From Oerskovia douganii (GTDB lineage Bacteria > Actinomycetota > Actinomycetes > Actinomycetales > Cellulomonadaceae): DNA of 41,605 bases. The translations under genes were made by a program, and so were the position numbers. The stretch is taken from contig NZ_JACSPN010000023.1 in the NCBI RefSeq assembly GCF_015142735.1, positions 23,341 to 64,945 of the forward strand. The letters are read 5' to 3'. Positions 23,128 to 31,522 of this stretch are shown piece after piece. Below the pieces are notes generated by a model. That model made no database searches. It saw only the letters and a program-made list of their open reading frames with translations, and had not been told where the DNA came from. How positions within the stretch are numbered: position 1 is the stretch's first letter; the number at the start of each line of letters is the position of its first letter.

Positions 23128-25329
23128 ATGCGGTACGTGACCGAGCTCCCGTCCGAGACCACGGTCGAGGACCACTGGATACCCCTCGCCGACGGCACGC
23201 GCCTCGCGGCGAGGGTCTGGCGACCGGTCGACCCCACGCCGGTCCCCGCGATCCTGGAGTACCTGCCCTACCGGCTGTCCGACTGGACCGCGCCGCGCGA
23301 CGCGCAGCGCCACCCGTACTACGCGGGCCACGGGTACGCGTCGGTGCGCGTCGACATCCGCGGCAGCGGGAACTCGGACGGGCACCAGGACGACGAGTAC
23401 TCCCCGACCGAGCTCGCCGACGGCGTCGCGGTCGTCGAGTGGCTCGCCGCGCAGGAGTGGTGCAGCGGCAAGGTCGGGATGTTCGGCATCTCGTGGGGAG
23501 GGTTCAACGCCCTGCAGGTCGCGGCCCTCGCACCCGAGGCGCTCGCGGCGATCGTCACGGTCTGCTCGACCGACGACCGCTACGACAACGACGTGCACTA
23601 CACGGGCGGGTCGGTCCTCGCGGTCGACATGCACGCGTGGGCGGCGACCATGCTCGCGTTCTGCTCCCGGCCACCGGACCCCGCCGTCGTGGGCGACCGG
23701 TGGAAGGAGCAGTGGCTCGACCGCCTCGAGCACACCGAGCCGTTCGTCCACACCTGGCTCGACCACCAGACGCGCGACGACTACTGGCGCCACGGCAGCG
23801 TCATCGAGGACTACTCGGCGATCAAGGCCGCGGTCCTGGCGGTCGGCGGGTGGAACGACCCCTACCGCGACACGGTCCTGCGGCTCGTCGCCGCGGGGGA
23901 GGACCCGGCGGACCAGGGATCGAGCGACGGCTCGGCGAACGCCCGCCGGACCCTGGGCGGCCCGGTCCGGGGCATCGTCGGGCCGTGGTCGCACCAGTAC
24001 CCCGACCGCGGCCTGCCGCCCGGCCCGTCGATCGGGTTCCTCCAGGAGACGCTGCGCTGGTGGGACCAGTTCCTCAAGGGCCAGGACACGGGCGCCCTCG
24101 ACGAGCCGGCGCTGCGCGCCTGGATCACGGAGTCCGTGCCACCCGCGACGGTCTACGACGAGCTGCCCGGACGCTGGGTCGGCGAGGAGCGCTGGCCCTC
24201 CCCGCACGTGCGCCCCACGGTCCTCCCGCTCGCGGGAGCGCCCGGCGGCACGGACGACGTCGACGACGCAGCGGTCGCGACCGTGCTGCGCACGACCGCC
24301 CCGCTCGTCAACCGCCTGCCCGCCCACCCGGGCCCGGCGGGCGGTGAGCCGACCGCCCCGGCCGACGTGCCGCCGTCGTGCCTCGTGGCCTCTCCCCAGC
24401 ACACCGGGATCGACGCGGGGCGCTTCTTCCCGTTCGGGAACGACGCGGACCTGCCGCCCGACCAGCGCGAGGAGGACGGGCGGTCCGTGTGCTTCGACTC
24501 GGCCGCGCTCACGCAGCGGCTCGAGATCCTGGGCCGCGCCCGGGTCCGTCTGCGCCTGACGTGCGCGGGCGAGAAGGGGCAGGTCGTGGCGCGGCTGTGC
24601 GACGTGGGCCCTGACGGCTCCTCGACGCTCGTGACCCGTGGCGTGCTCAACCTGTCCGCGCGCGAGGGGCGTGACCGCGTGGTGCCGTGGGAGCCCGGCG
24701 CGACGCACGACGTGACGTTCGAGCTCAGCGGGACCGGGTACGCGGTCGCGCCGGGGCACCGGCTCCGGCTCGCGGTCTCCTCGGCGTACTGGCCGTGGGT
24801 GTGGCCGCAGCCGGGAGGGGCGGCGCTCGCGGTCGCGCCCGCGGGCAGCTCGCTCGAGCTCCCGGTGCACGACGGCGCAGCGCCCGGTGGGCACCCCGTC
24901 GTCACCTTCGAGGAGCCCGAGCAGGCGCCCCCGCTCGGTGTCGTCTACCCGGAGGCCGCGGACCAGCGGCCCGAGCGGCGCGTGGTGCGCGACGTCGCGG
25001 CGGACGAGTGGCTCCTGGAGGTCGACCCGAGGTACGGCGGGACGCGCATCTACCCCGACGGCCTCGAGTTCACCGAGGACGCCCTCGAGCGTTACTGGAT
25101 AGGGCGCGACCCGCTCAGCGCGCGCACGCGCTCGGACTGGAGCGTGCGGTTGCGTCGGCCAGGGGCCACGCCGGCCGACCTCGCGTGGGACGCGAGCATC
25201 GTGACGCGCTCGGAGATCTCGTGCGACGCCGAGCACTTCCACACCGACGACGAGGTCGTGGCGCGTGACGGTGAGACCGTGGTGTTCGAGCGCAGGTGGC
25301 GGCGCAGCATCCGGCGCACGGCAGGCTGA
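23128..25329 (+). CDS. CocE/NonD hydrolase, X-Pro dipeptidyl-peptidase S15-like
   Basis: A 733-aa alpha/beta hydrolase with the S15 architecture. The N-terminal catalytic domain has VRVDIRGSGNSDG, the nucleophile S122 in GMFGISWGGFN, the acid D244 in VGGWNDPY and H289 in GPWSHQYPD. The C-terminal jelly-roll domain has HDVTFELSGTGYAVAPGHR and LAVSSAYWPWVWP. The protein is longer than typical CocE esterases by an additional C-terminal segment of about 120 residues (DVAADEWLLEVDPRYGG onward) often seen in actinobacterial members. There is no signal peptide, so it is cytosolic. The ATG follows GGAGGA. The 108-base gap from the peptide transporter suggests one operon; the enzyme may cleave proline-containing peptides or esters. 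Confidence 0.87.
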   Translation: MRYVTELPSETTVEDHWIPLADGTRLAARVWRPVDPTPVPAILEYLPYRLSDWTAPRDAQRHPYYAGHGYASVRVDIRGSGNSDGHQDDEYSPTELADGVAVVEWLAAQEWCSGKVGMFGISWGGFNALQVAALAPEALAAIVTVCSTDDRYDNDVHYTGGSVLAVDMHAWAATMLAFCSRPPDPAVVGDRWKEQWLDRLEHTEPFVHTWLDHQTRDDYWRHGSVIEDYSAIKAAVLAVGGWNDPYRDTVLRLVAAGEDPADQGSSDGSANARRTLGGPVRGIVGPWSHQYPDRGLPPGPSIGFLQETLRWWDQFLKGQDTGALDEPALRAWITESVPPATVYDELPGRWVGEERWPSPHVRPTVLPLAGAPGGTDDVDDAAVATVLRTTAPLVNRLPAHPGPAGGEPTAPADVPPSCLVASPQHTGIDAGRFFPFGNDADLPPDQREEDGRSVCFDSAALTQRLEILGRARVRLRLTCAGEKGQVVARLCDVGPDGSSTLVTRGVLNLSAREGRDRVVPWEPGATHDVTFELSGTGYAVAPGHRLRLAVSSAYWPWVWPQPGGAALAVAPAGSSLELPVHDGAAPGGHPVVTFEEPEQAPPLGVVYPEAADQRPERRVVRDVAADEWLLEVDPRYGGTRIYPDGLEFTEDALERYWIGRDPLSARTRSDWSVRLRRPGATPADLAWDASIVTRSEISCDAEHFHTDDEVVARDGETVVFERRWRRSIRRTAG

Positions 25330-25342
25330 CCTGCCGACCCGA

Positions 25343-25410
25343 GGGTGCCGAACCCGAGGTCGGTCAGGCAACCCGGAAGACGTGCCTGACCGACCTCGGG
25401 TTCGGCACCC
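25343..25410. repeat. 28-bp perfect inverted repeat (palindromic element B1)
   Basis: Arms 25343-25370 and 25383-25410 are perfectly complementary with a 12-base loop. A sister copy with the same arm sequence apart from a compensated base pair is at 27404-27469. The two copies bracket the GntR operon and its divergent neighbour. It stands between the convergent hydrolase and gntR genes and probably acts as a two-way terminator, though it has no T-tract. Confidence 0.9.
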
Positions 25411-25476
25411 CGGTGGCGAGGCGGATCCCCGTCCCGACGTGCCGCAGGCGCTGCTCCCGGTCCGTGGGGCGCCGGC

Positions 25477-25866
25477 TCACTCCTCGGCCGACGAACGGGC
25501 GCGGAGCCGTTCGAGGGCTGCGTCGAGGGCCGCACGGGTGGCTGCGCCGTCGAGCCCCGTCTGCTGCGCGACCAGGGCGAGGGCGTCGGCCGCGGACGTG
25601 ACGTCGTCGGGTCCGACGACGGCGCGCTCGGGACCCAGGACGATCGTGCCGTGCCGGCCCAGGGTCTCGACGAGGCCGTCGCGCGCGAGCGCGTCGTAGG
25701 CCTTGTTGACCGTCCCGCGGGCCAGGTCGAGGTCGGTCGCGAGATCACGGATCGTGGGGAGGCGCGTGCCCGGACGGAGCTGCCCCGACGCGATGAGCCG
25801 GCTCACCTGGGCGCGGATCTGCTCGAAGACCGGGACGGGGGACCGGGGGTCGACCTGGACGATCAT
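25477..25866 (-). CDS. GntR-family regulator, YtrA type
   Basis: A 129-aa regulator: wHTH FEQIRAQVSRLIASGQLRPG, LPTIRDLATDLDLARGTVNKAYDALARDGLVE with the wing GTIVL, followed by a short helical C-terminus, the YtrA layout without a large ligand domain. It is the second gene of its operon, its ATG overlapping the stop of the membrane protein gene (ATGA). The palindrome at 26746-26769 in the shared promoter region is its likely operator, with autoregulation. YtrA-type regulators usually control transporter or membrane-protein genes beside them. Confidence 0.9.
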   Translation of the reverse strand: MIVQVDPRSPVPVFEQIRAQVSRLIASGQLRPGTRLPTIRDLATDLDLARGTVNKAYDALARDGLVETLGRHGTIVLGPERAVVGPDDVTSAADALALVAQQTGLDGAATRAALDAALERLRARSSAEE

Positions 25867-26717
25867 CGAGCGCCGCCGGCCCCCGTGCCCGACGGGACCG
25901 CCCGGGCCGGGCGGAGGATCACGGACCAGGGCCGCTGGGGTGACGCCCGGTGCACCAGCACGAACGACGCGACGAGCAGGGCGAGCGAGCAGAGCGTCTG
26001 GGCGAGCGCGAGGGGTGGCGAGGACGCCGGGACCGAGGCGATCGCCTGGCTGACCGTGAGCGTCGCGACCCCCGCCTCGAGCCACGCGAGCGACCTGGCG
26101 GCGAAGGACCGGATGCGGTGGTCGACGGTCGCGGCCTCGGGGGACAGGACGGGCCGCCGCCGCGACCGGACGACCGACTGGGTCCACTCGGCGACCGCGG
26201 CGACGGCGGTCCCGGTGAGCGCGACGAGCAGCGGGGCGACGTGCCCGGCCCCTGCGGCGACCGCGCCGAGGAGCAGCGACCCGGCGAGGAGTGCGCGAGC
26301 GACGACGACGGTCCGTCCGCGCTCGAGCGACGGGCGCGGGGCGAGCGAGGCGGTGCGGAGCGAGGGTTCGCCGTCCGTGGCGCGGGGGCGCGCGAGCCGG
26401 TACGTCTCGGCCGACAGGGACCCCACGAGGACGCCGGCCAGGCCGCAGAAGAGCACGGTCGCGAGCGAGACCTCCATGTTCCAGCGGAGCCCGAGGAGGA
26501 TGCCGAGCGTCGTCCCGAGCAGCCCGCCGACCATCCGGTGCTGGCGGTGCCGGGTGAGATAGCGGCGGTAGACGTCGGCCTGGGCGGCGGGGACGTCGGG
26601 GGTCCCTGCGATCCATCGGACGTCGCCCGCGCTGACGCGGCGGTTCGCGTTGAGGGCCACGAGGAGCAGCACCACGAGGCCGGCGAGAAGGAGGGGAGGG
26701 ACGAGTCGCACGAGCAC
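25863..26717 (-). CDS. membrane protein of the GntR operon
   Basis: A 284-aa integral membrane protein. Helices appear at 5-24, a cytosolic part with DVPAAQADVYRRYLTRHRQHR, then helices at about 63-80, 86-104, 137-158, 162-180, 215-235 and 240-255. It has no recognised transport or enzyme motif and resembles DUF1648-lacking or SdpI-like GntR-linked proteins only in context. GTG 26717 follows AAAGG on the minus strand. It is transcribed divergently from the membrane-anchored protein at 26768 and shares the palindromic operator. Confidence 0.7.
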   Translation of the reverse strand: MLVRLVPPLLLAGLVVLLLVALNANRRVSAGDVRWIAGTPDVPAAQADVYRRYLTRHRQHRMVGGLLGTTLGILLGLRWNMEVSLATVLFCGLAGVLVGSLSAETYRLARPRATDGEPSLRTASLAPRPSLERGRTVVVARALLAGSLLLGAVAAGAGHVAPLLVALTGTAVAAVAEWTQSVVRSRRRPVLSPEAATVDHRIRSFAARSLAWLEAGVATLTVSQAIASVPASSPPLALAQTLCSLALLVASFVLVHRASPQRPWSVILRPARAVPSGTGAGGAR

Positions 26718-26745
26718 TACCTTTCTGGCTCTGGCCTATTGGCCC

Positions 26746-26769
26746 ATTGGCACAGTACATTGTGCCAAT
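26746..26769. promoter_or_regulatory. GntR operator overlapping a leaderless promoter
   Basis: Nine-base arms ATTGGCACA (26746-26754) and TGTGCCAAT (26761-26769) are separated by 6 bases. The plus-strand -10 TACATT (26756-26761) lies in the middle, and the right arm runs into the ATG of the gene at 26768. Bound repressor would block that promoter and also lies about 30 bases from the divergent GTG at 26717. Confidence 0.7.
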
Positions 26770-27397
26770 GTCGTCCACAAGCCTCCTGACGAGCGACCCG
26801 TCGCTCACGGCCCTCACCCCGCGCCCCACCCGCGGACGCAGCCTGCTCCTGGTGGTCGTCGCCGCCGTCCTCCTGGTCGGGGCCTGGTTCTCCTCCAGCC
26901 TGCTGCGACCCGGTCCGGACCTCGGGGCGGGCTCCGGCGGGACGGTGGCGGTCGTCCCGCAGGGCGAGGCCGTCCTGAGGATCGTCGACTTCTCGGTGGT
27001 CGCGCCGGTCGGGGGGACGGTGGTCGGGATCGGTGACGTCCCGGGGGCGACGGTCCTGGACGCATGGCTCTTCCAGCCACCGGTCGAGATGCCGGCGCTG
27101 CGCACGGAGACCCTCGCGCAGCAGTCCGTCGACGAGGTCCTCGCCGACGCCTACGCCCCCGGCGTGCTCGACGACGCCGCGCTCCCGCAACGGATCACGA
27201 GCGGCCCGGTGCAGGTCGTCGTGCTGTGGAAGATCACGGACTGCGGAGCGCTCGACGAGTGGGACGAACCGTCGATGACGGTGACGAACGTCCTCGGCAT
27301 GAGCTTCGAGCGGCCGTTCCCGGAGTTCACCGGACCGGCGCTGGACGTGGGGACGGGCTCGCTGGCGGACGGCATCTGCCCACCCCCCGAGGGGTGA
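26768..27397 (+). CDS. membrane-anchored extracytoplasmic protein, unrecognised
   Basis: A 209-aa product: short cytosolic lead with RPTRGRS, one membrane helix at about 22-42 (LLLVVVAAVLLVGAWF), then an exported Val/Gly/Asp-rich domain ending in DGICPPPEG. Two cysteines (in ITDCGAL and GICPPP) could pair outside the membrane. No family was recognised. The leaderless ATG at 26768, with its -10 six bases upstream, makes the start secure. It shares its control region with the GntR operon and is probably regulated with it. Confidence 0.65.
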   Translation: MSSTSLLTSDPSLTALTPRPTRGRSLLLVVVAAVLLVGAWFSSSLLRPGPDLGAGSGGTVAVVPQGEAVLRIVDFSVVAPVGGTVVGIGDVPGATVLDAWLFQPPVEMPALRTETLAQQSVDEVLADAYAPGVLDDAALPQRITSGPVQVVVLWKITDCGALDEWDEPSMTVTNVLGMSFERPFPEFTGPALDVGTGSLADGICPPPEG

Positions 27398-27403
27398 CGG
27401 AGA

Positions 27404-27469
27404 GGTGCCGAACCCGACGTCGGTCAGGCAACCCGGGTGAGTCGCCTGACCGACGTCGGGTTCGACACC
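27404..27469. repeat. 26-bp inverted repeat (palindromic element B2)
   Basis: Arms 27404-27429 and 27444-27469 pair with one mismatch around a 14-base loop. Compared with the copy at 25343-25410, the arm differs by a G-C to C-G swap on both sides, so the pairing is kept. It lies between the ends of convergent genes and follows the stop of the membrane-anchored protein by 6 bases, so termination is a plausible role. Confidence 0.88.
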
Positions 27470-27482
27470 CGGACGTGACCGC

Positions 27483-28448
27483 TCAGCGCGGCGTCACGGC
27501 ACCGCTGAAGTGACGCTTCCCGGAACGTCCGTGCCACCCCACGTACGCGAACCCGCCCGGGTGGGGTGCGCCGTCGGGCACGCGCGTGATGGCGACCTGG
27601 ACCGTGCCCGGCAGCAGCACGGGCTTCTCGAACTCGACCGTCCAGTCGTAGGCGTCGCCGCGCGCGGCACCGACCTCGGCCAGCGCGCGGGCGGCCGTGT
27701 ACATGCCGTGCGCGATGGTCCGCGGGAAGCCGAACGCCTTGGCTCCCAGGACCGAGGTGTGGATGGGGTTCCGGTCGCCCGAGATCGCGCCGTACGCGCG
27801 CCCGGTCCCGCTGCCGAGCTCCCAGCGCGCCGTCGGGAGCGGCGGCACGAACTCCTCGCGCGGCGCCTCCTCGATCCGCCGAGAGGGCGGCTCGTCCGGC
27901 GGCAGCCCGAACCCCTTGGCCAGGTACGTCGAGACGCCGCGGTACGCGAGCTCGCCGCCCGTGCTCACCTCGGTCACGAGGTCCACCTGGACCCCGCGCC
28001 GGTGCGCGCGCAGGTGCTCGGCGGACGCCCGCACCTCGAGCACGTCGCCCACCCCCACGGGCCGGTGCACCGAGACCGCGTTCGACACGTGCACCAGCCC
28101 CAGCAGGGGCAGCGGGAAGTCGCCGCGCACCATGAGCGCGGTCGCGAGCGGGAACGCGAGGACGTGCAGGTACCCCGCGGGCAGCGTGTCGCACACGCGC
28201 TCGCCGATGAGCCGCTGGTACGCGGTCAGGTGCTCGGTCACGCCCGACGTCGGGACGTCGTCGACGCGGTAGACGACGTCGGGCAGGACGAGGTCGCGCG
28301 GCCCGGGCAGGACGCGCCCCACGGGGGAGCGCGTCACGGCGATCCGGCCCGACGACGCCACGCCCTTCGCGTACAGGCCGCCGAGCCCCGGCAGCGAGGG
28401 CAGCGTGACGAGGCGGGGGTTGCGGGAGGCGTGCGAGGTGGCCGTCAC
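27483..28448 (-). CDS. MaoC-type 3-hydroxyacyl dehydratase (HtdX-like)
   Basis: A 321-aa double hot-dog dehydratase. The C-terminal half carries the MaoC/hydratase-2 motif AYGAISGDRNPIHTS with the D-x4-H catalytic pair, followed by GFPRTIAHGMYTAARAL. The N-terminal half (YQRLIGERVCDTLPAGYLHVLAFPLAT, VGDVLEVRASAEHLR) is the degenerate partner domain. It removes water from (R)-3-hydroxyacyl thioesters or adds it back. The GTGA overlap with the fabG4-like gene shows coupling. The gene order equals that of the mycobacterial htdX-fabG4-fadA2 set, which supports the assignment. Confidence 0.88.
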   Translation of the reverse strand: MTATSHASRNPRLVTLPSLPGLGGLYAKGVASSGRIAVTRSPVGRVLPGPRDLVLPDVVYRVDDVPTSGVTEHLTAYQRLIGERVCDTLPAGYLHVLAFPLATALMVRGDFPLPLLGLVHVSNAVSVHRPVGVGDVLEVRASAEHLRAHRRGVQVDLVTEVSTGGELAYRGVSTYLAKGFGLPPDEPPSRRIEEAPREEFVPPLPTARWELGSGTGRAYGAISGDRNPIHTSVLGAKAFGFPRTIAHGMYTAARALAEVGAARGDAYDWTVEFEKPVLLPGTVQVAITRVPDGAPHPGGFAYVGWHGRSGKRHFSGAVTPR

Positions 28449-29797
28449 GCGCCCACCAGGCTCTGGCCGCACACGCGCAGCACCTGACCGTTGACGCCCG
28501 ACGCGGCCGGGGACGCGAGGAACGCGACGGCCTCCGCGACGTCGATCGGCAGCCCGCCCTGCTGGAGCGAGGACACGCGCCGCGCCATCTCGCGCTGGAC
28601 GAGCGGGATCGAGGCCGTCATGTCGGTCTCGATGAACCCGGGCGCGACCGCGTTGGCTGAGCCGCCGAGCGGGGCCAGGAGGCGTGCCGTCGCACGCGTG
28701 TGGCCGATCACCCCGGCCTTGGAGGCGCCGTAGTTCGTCTGTCCGCGGTTTCCCGCGATGCCGCTCGTGGAGGCGAGCGAGACGATGTGCGGGGCCTCGG
28801 AGAATCCGTTCGCACCCAGCAGGTAGTCGTTGATCCGCAGCTGCGAGAGCAGGTTGACCGCGATGACGGCGTCCCACTTGTCGGGCGACATGTTGGCGAG
28901 CAGCTTGTCGCGCAGGATCCCGGCGTTGTGGACCAGGACGTGCAGGCCGCCGTGGCGGGTTCGTGCGTGCTCGAGGATGCGGGCGCCCGCGTCCTCGGCG
29001 GTCACGTCGAGCTGCAGGGCCGTGCCCTTGATCTCGTTCGCGACCTTCGCGAGGGACTCGCCCGCCGCGGGGACGTCGACCACGACGACCGTCGCGCCGT
29101 CGCGCGCCAGGGTCCGGGCGATGGCCGCCCCGATCCCGCGGGCCGCGCCCGTCACGACCGCGACCCGGCCCGCGAGGGGGCGGTCCCAGTCGGGCGTGAC
29201 GTCGTTGCTGGTCGGGCCCACGTGCAGGAGCTGTCCGTCGACGAACGCCGAGCTGCCCGACAGGAAGAACCGGAGCGTCGCCAGGGCCGACGTCGAGTCG
29301 GGCGCCGCACCGTCCGTGAGCTGGATGCCGTTGGCCGTGGCACCCGCGCGCAGCTCCTTCGCGAGCGAGCGCAGGAACCCGTCGACCCCCTGACGGGTCG
29401 CCGCGAGCAGGGGCGTGTCGTCGTCGGCCGGCGCACGCGAGACGGTCACGACGCGTCCACCCGGCGCGAGGCGGCGCAGGTTCGCGCCGAGCTCGAGCAC
29501 GGGGGCCGAGAAGTCCGCTGGGCTCGTGGCGCCGGTCAGGACCACGACGACGGCCCCCCAGCGGGTCTCCCCGGCGTCGGCGTTCTGCCGCACGTCGAGG
29601 TCCCACCCCAGCAGGGCCTGCGCGACGGCGTTCGTGTCGGCGGCGGAGCCGGGCTCGCCGATCACGAGGACCGGGCCGGGGGCGAGCGGGTCGCCCGGGC
29701 GGTAGCGGCGCAGGACCGCGGGCCGGGGCAGGCCGAGCTTCTTGGCGAGCGTCTTGGTGAAGCCGGAGTTCACGGCGGACAGGTACTTGTCGGTCAT
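28445..29797 (-). CDS. 3-oxoacyl-ACP/CoA reductase, high-molecular-weight FabG4 type
   Basis: A 450-aa SDR enzyme. The C-terminal domain has TGAARGIG (217-224), VHNAGILRD, SLASTSGIAGNRGQTN, and the catalytic YGASK (Y356, K360), then GFIETDMT. The N-terminal 200 residues are a second flavodoxin-like domain without an intact cofactor motif, the mark of FabG4-type reductases (about 450 residues against about 250 for ordinary FabG). It reduces 3-oxoacyl thioesters, NADH-linked in FabG4. The ATG 29797 follows GGGAG. It lies 11 bases after the thiolase gene on the same strand. Confidence 0.92.
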   Translation of the reverse strand: MTDKYLSAVNSGFTKTLAKKLGLPRPAVLRRYRPGDPLAPGPVLVIGEPGSAADTNAVAQALLGWDLDVRQNADAGETRWGAVVVVLTGATSPADFSAPVLELGANLRRLAPGGRVVTVSRAPADDDTPLLAATRQGVDGFLRSLAKELRAGATANGIQLTDGAAPDSTSALATLRFFLSGSSAFVDGQLLHVGPTSNDVTPDWDRPLAGRVAVVTGAARGIGAAIARTLARDGATVVVVDVPAAGESLAKVANEIKGTALQLDVTAEDAGARILEHARTRHGGLHVLVHNAGILRDKLLANMSPDKWDAVIAVNLLSQLRINDYLLGANGFSEAPHIVSLASTSGIAGNRGQTNYGASKAGVIGHTRATARLLAPLGGSANAVAPGFIETDMTASIPLVQREMARRVSSLQQGGLPIDVAEAVAFLASPAASGVNGQVLRVCGQSLVGA

Positions 29798-29808
29798 GGT
29801 GGGCTCCC

Positions 29809-31287
29809 TCAGCTCTCGGTGGTGGTCGCGGCGGTCGTCGCCGACGGTGCGGTCGGGACGTCTGCGCTCTCGAGGATCGCGGCGAGGCCCAGGCCACCGG
29901 CCGCGCAGATCGAGATGAGCGCCCGGGCAGGGCGACCGGTCTCGGAAGCCCTCTGCGCGACGAGCTTCGCGGCCGTGGCGACGATGCGCCCTCCCGTGGC
30001 GGCGAACGGGTGCCCTGCGGCGAGCGACGAGCCGTTGACGTTGAGGCGCGAGCGGTCGATCGAGCCGAACGCGCCGTCCAGGCCGAGCTCGGTGCGGCAG
30101 TAGTCGTCGTCCTCCCACGCGGCGAGCGTCGTCAGGACGGTCGACGCGAAGGCCTCGTGGATCTCGTAGAAGTCGAAGTCCTCGAGCGTCAGACCGTTGC
30201 GGGCCAGCAGGCGGGGGACCGCGTGGGCCGGGGCCATGAGCAGGCCCTCGTGGCCGTGCACGAAGTCGACCGCGGCGGACTCGGCGTCGACCACGCGGGC
30301 GAGGACGGGCAGGTCGTGCTCGGCGGCCCACTCGCGCGACCCGAGCAGGACCACGGAGGCGCCGTCGGTCAGGGGGGTCGAGTTGCCGGCGGTCATGGTG
30401 GGGCCGGGGGCCCCGCTGCCCGCGGCCGCCCCGTGCACGGGTGCGCTGGGCGTGAGGTGCGTGCCGAACACCGGCTTGAGGGACGCGAGCTTCTCGGCCG
30501 AGGAGTCGGCGCGCATGTTCTGGTCCTGCGTGAGGCCGCGGAACGGCGTGACCAGGTCGTCGAAGAACCCGGCCTTCCAGGCGGCGGAGAGATTGAGGTG
30601 GCTGTTCAGGGCGACCTCGTCCTGCGCCTCGCGGCCGACACCCCACTCGGCGGTCGTGATGGCCTGGTGCTCACCCATCGACAGGCCCGTGCGCGGCTCG
30701 CCCGTGCTCGGGGTGGACGGGGCCAGGTCGCCGGGGCGGATCGACGCGAGGGCCTTGAGCCGTGCACCCAGGCTCTTGGCGTGGCTCGCCTTGAGCAGCG
30801 CCTTGCGCAGCCCTTCGCTCACGGCGATGGGAGCGTCCGAGACGGTGTCGGATCCGCCCGCGACCCCCGACTCGATCTGCCCGAGGCGGATCTTGTTGGA
30901 CACCGTCACGACGGCCTCGAGGCCCGTGGCGCACGCCTGCTGGAGGTCGAACGCTGGGGTCTGCGGCGAGAGCGACGAGCCCAGGACGGACTCGCGGACC
31001 AGGTTGAAGTCGCGCGAGTGCTTGAGCACCGCGCCGCCGACGACCTCGCCGAGGCGTTCGCCCTGGAGGCCGTAGCGTGCGACGAGCCCCTCGAGGGCGG
31101 CCGTGAACATGTCCTGGTTGCTGGCCCCCGTGTACTTGCCGCCCGCGCGGGCGAACGGGATGCGGTTGCCGCCCAGGACGTACGCGTCACGGGGGGCGGG
31201 AGAGCTCGTCGGCGTGCGCTCCGGTCGCGTGACGGGCTGCTCGTCGGCCGTGGGAGTGGTGGTCTGGGGTGCCTTGGGGATGGCCAC
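29809..31287 (-). CDS. acetyl-CoA acetyltransferase, FadA2-like thiolase
   Basis: A 492-aa thiolase. The N-terminal Pro/Thr-rich lead of about 30 residues is followed by NRIPFARAGGKYTGASNQDM. The nucleophile is C119 in LQQACATGLEA, GNSTPLTDGASVV is the linker, EIHEAFAS holds the catalytic His, and the second cysteine is in ISICAAGGLG. It condenses or cleaves acyl-CoA in fatty-acid metabolism. It is the first gene of the minus-strand operon with the fabG4-like and htdX-like genes. GTG 31287 with AGG a few bases upstream is chosen as start. The divergent tetR/fadE5-like genes share its 235-base upstream region. Confidence 0.92.
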   Translation of the reverse strand: MAIPKAPQTTTPTADEQPVTRPERTPTSSPAPRDAYVLGGNRIPFARAGGKYTGASNQDMFTAALEGLVARYGLQGERLGEVVGGAVLKHSRDFNLVRESVLGSSLSPQTPAFDLQQACATGLEAVVTVSNKIRLGQIESGVAGGSDTVSDAPIAVSEGLRKALLKASHAKSLGARLKALASIRPGDLAPSTPSTGEPRTGLSMGEHQAITTAEWGVGREAQDEVALNSHLNLSAAWKAGFFDDLVTPFRGLTQDQNMRADSSAEKLASLKPVFGTHLTPSAPVHGAAAGSGAPGPTMTAGNSTPLTDGASVVLLGSREWAAEHDLPVLARVVDAESAAVDFVHGHEGLLMAPAHAVPRLLARNGLTLEDFDFYEIHEAFASTVLTTLAAWEDDDYCRTELGLDGAFGSIDRSRLNVNGSSLAAGHPFAATGGRIVATAAKLVAQRASETGRPARALISICAAGGLGLAAILESADVPTAPSATTAATTTES

Positions 31288-31522
31288 TTCGCCTGCTCTC
31301 TCTCGCTTCGTTGCTGAGGGTGGGGGACCGCGGGCGCGATCCGCGCGGTGTCCAAGACCCACAGTACCTGATACTCTCGGTACCGTGAGGTGGGTCACAT
31401 GCCTCACCTCGCTGCGCCCGACGGTTCCCGCCACGGGAGGGCGCCGCCCGCCGGGCCACTCGCGGCCCGCCGGACGGAAGACCGAGGGACGACACCGACG
31501 TCGGGCACCACTGGAGGACTGT
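31288..31522. promoter_or_regulatory. divergent promoter region of the fatty-acid cluster
   Basis: This shared region has an AT-richer core at about 31362-31386, with GTACC (31363-31367) and GGTAC (31379-31383) as inverted arms around GATACT, and a second inverted pair GTGAGG (31385-31390) with CCTCAC (31402-31407). GATACT or TACCGT could be plus-strand -10 words. The inverted pairs are candidate binding sites for the TetR protein encoded at 31523. None is conclusive without alignment to related genomes. Confidence 0.45.

Noticed and set aside
21307-25371. Antisense open frame of more than 1300 codons opposite the transporter and hydrolase
   Set aside because: Composition is Arg/Asp/Gly/Val-rich without any motif. 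The plus-strand genes carry conserved catalytic motifs, so this frame is a shadow.
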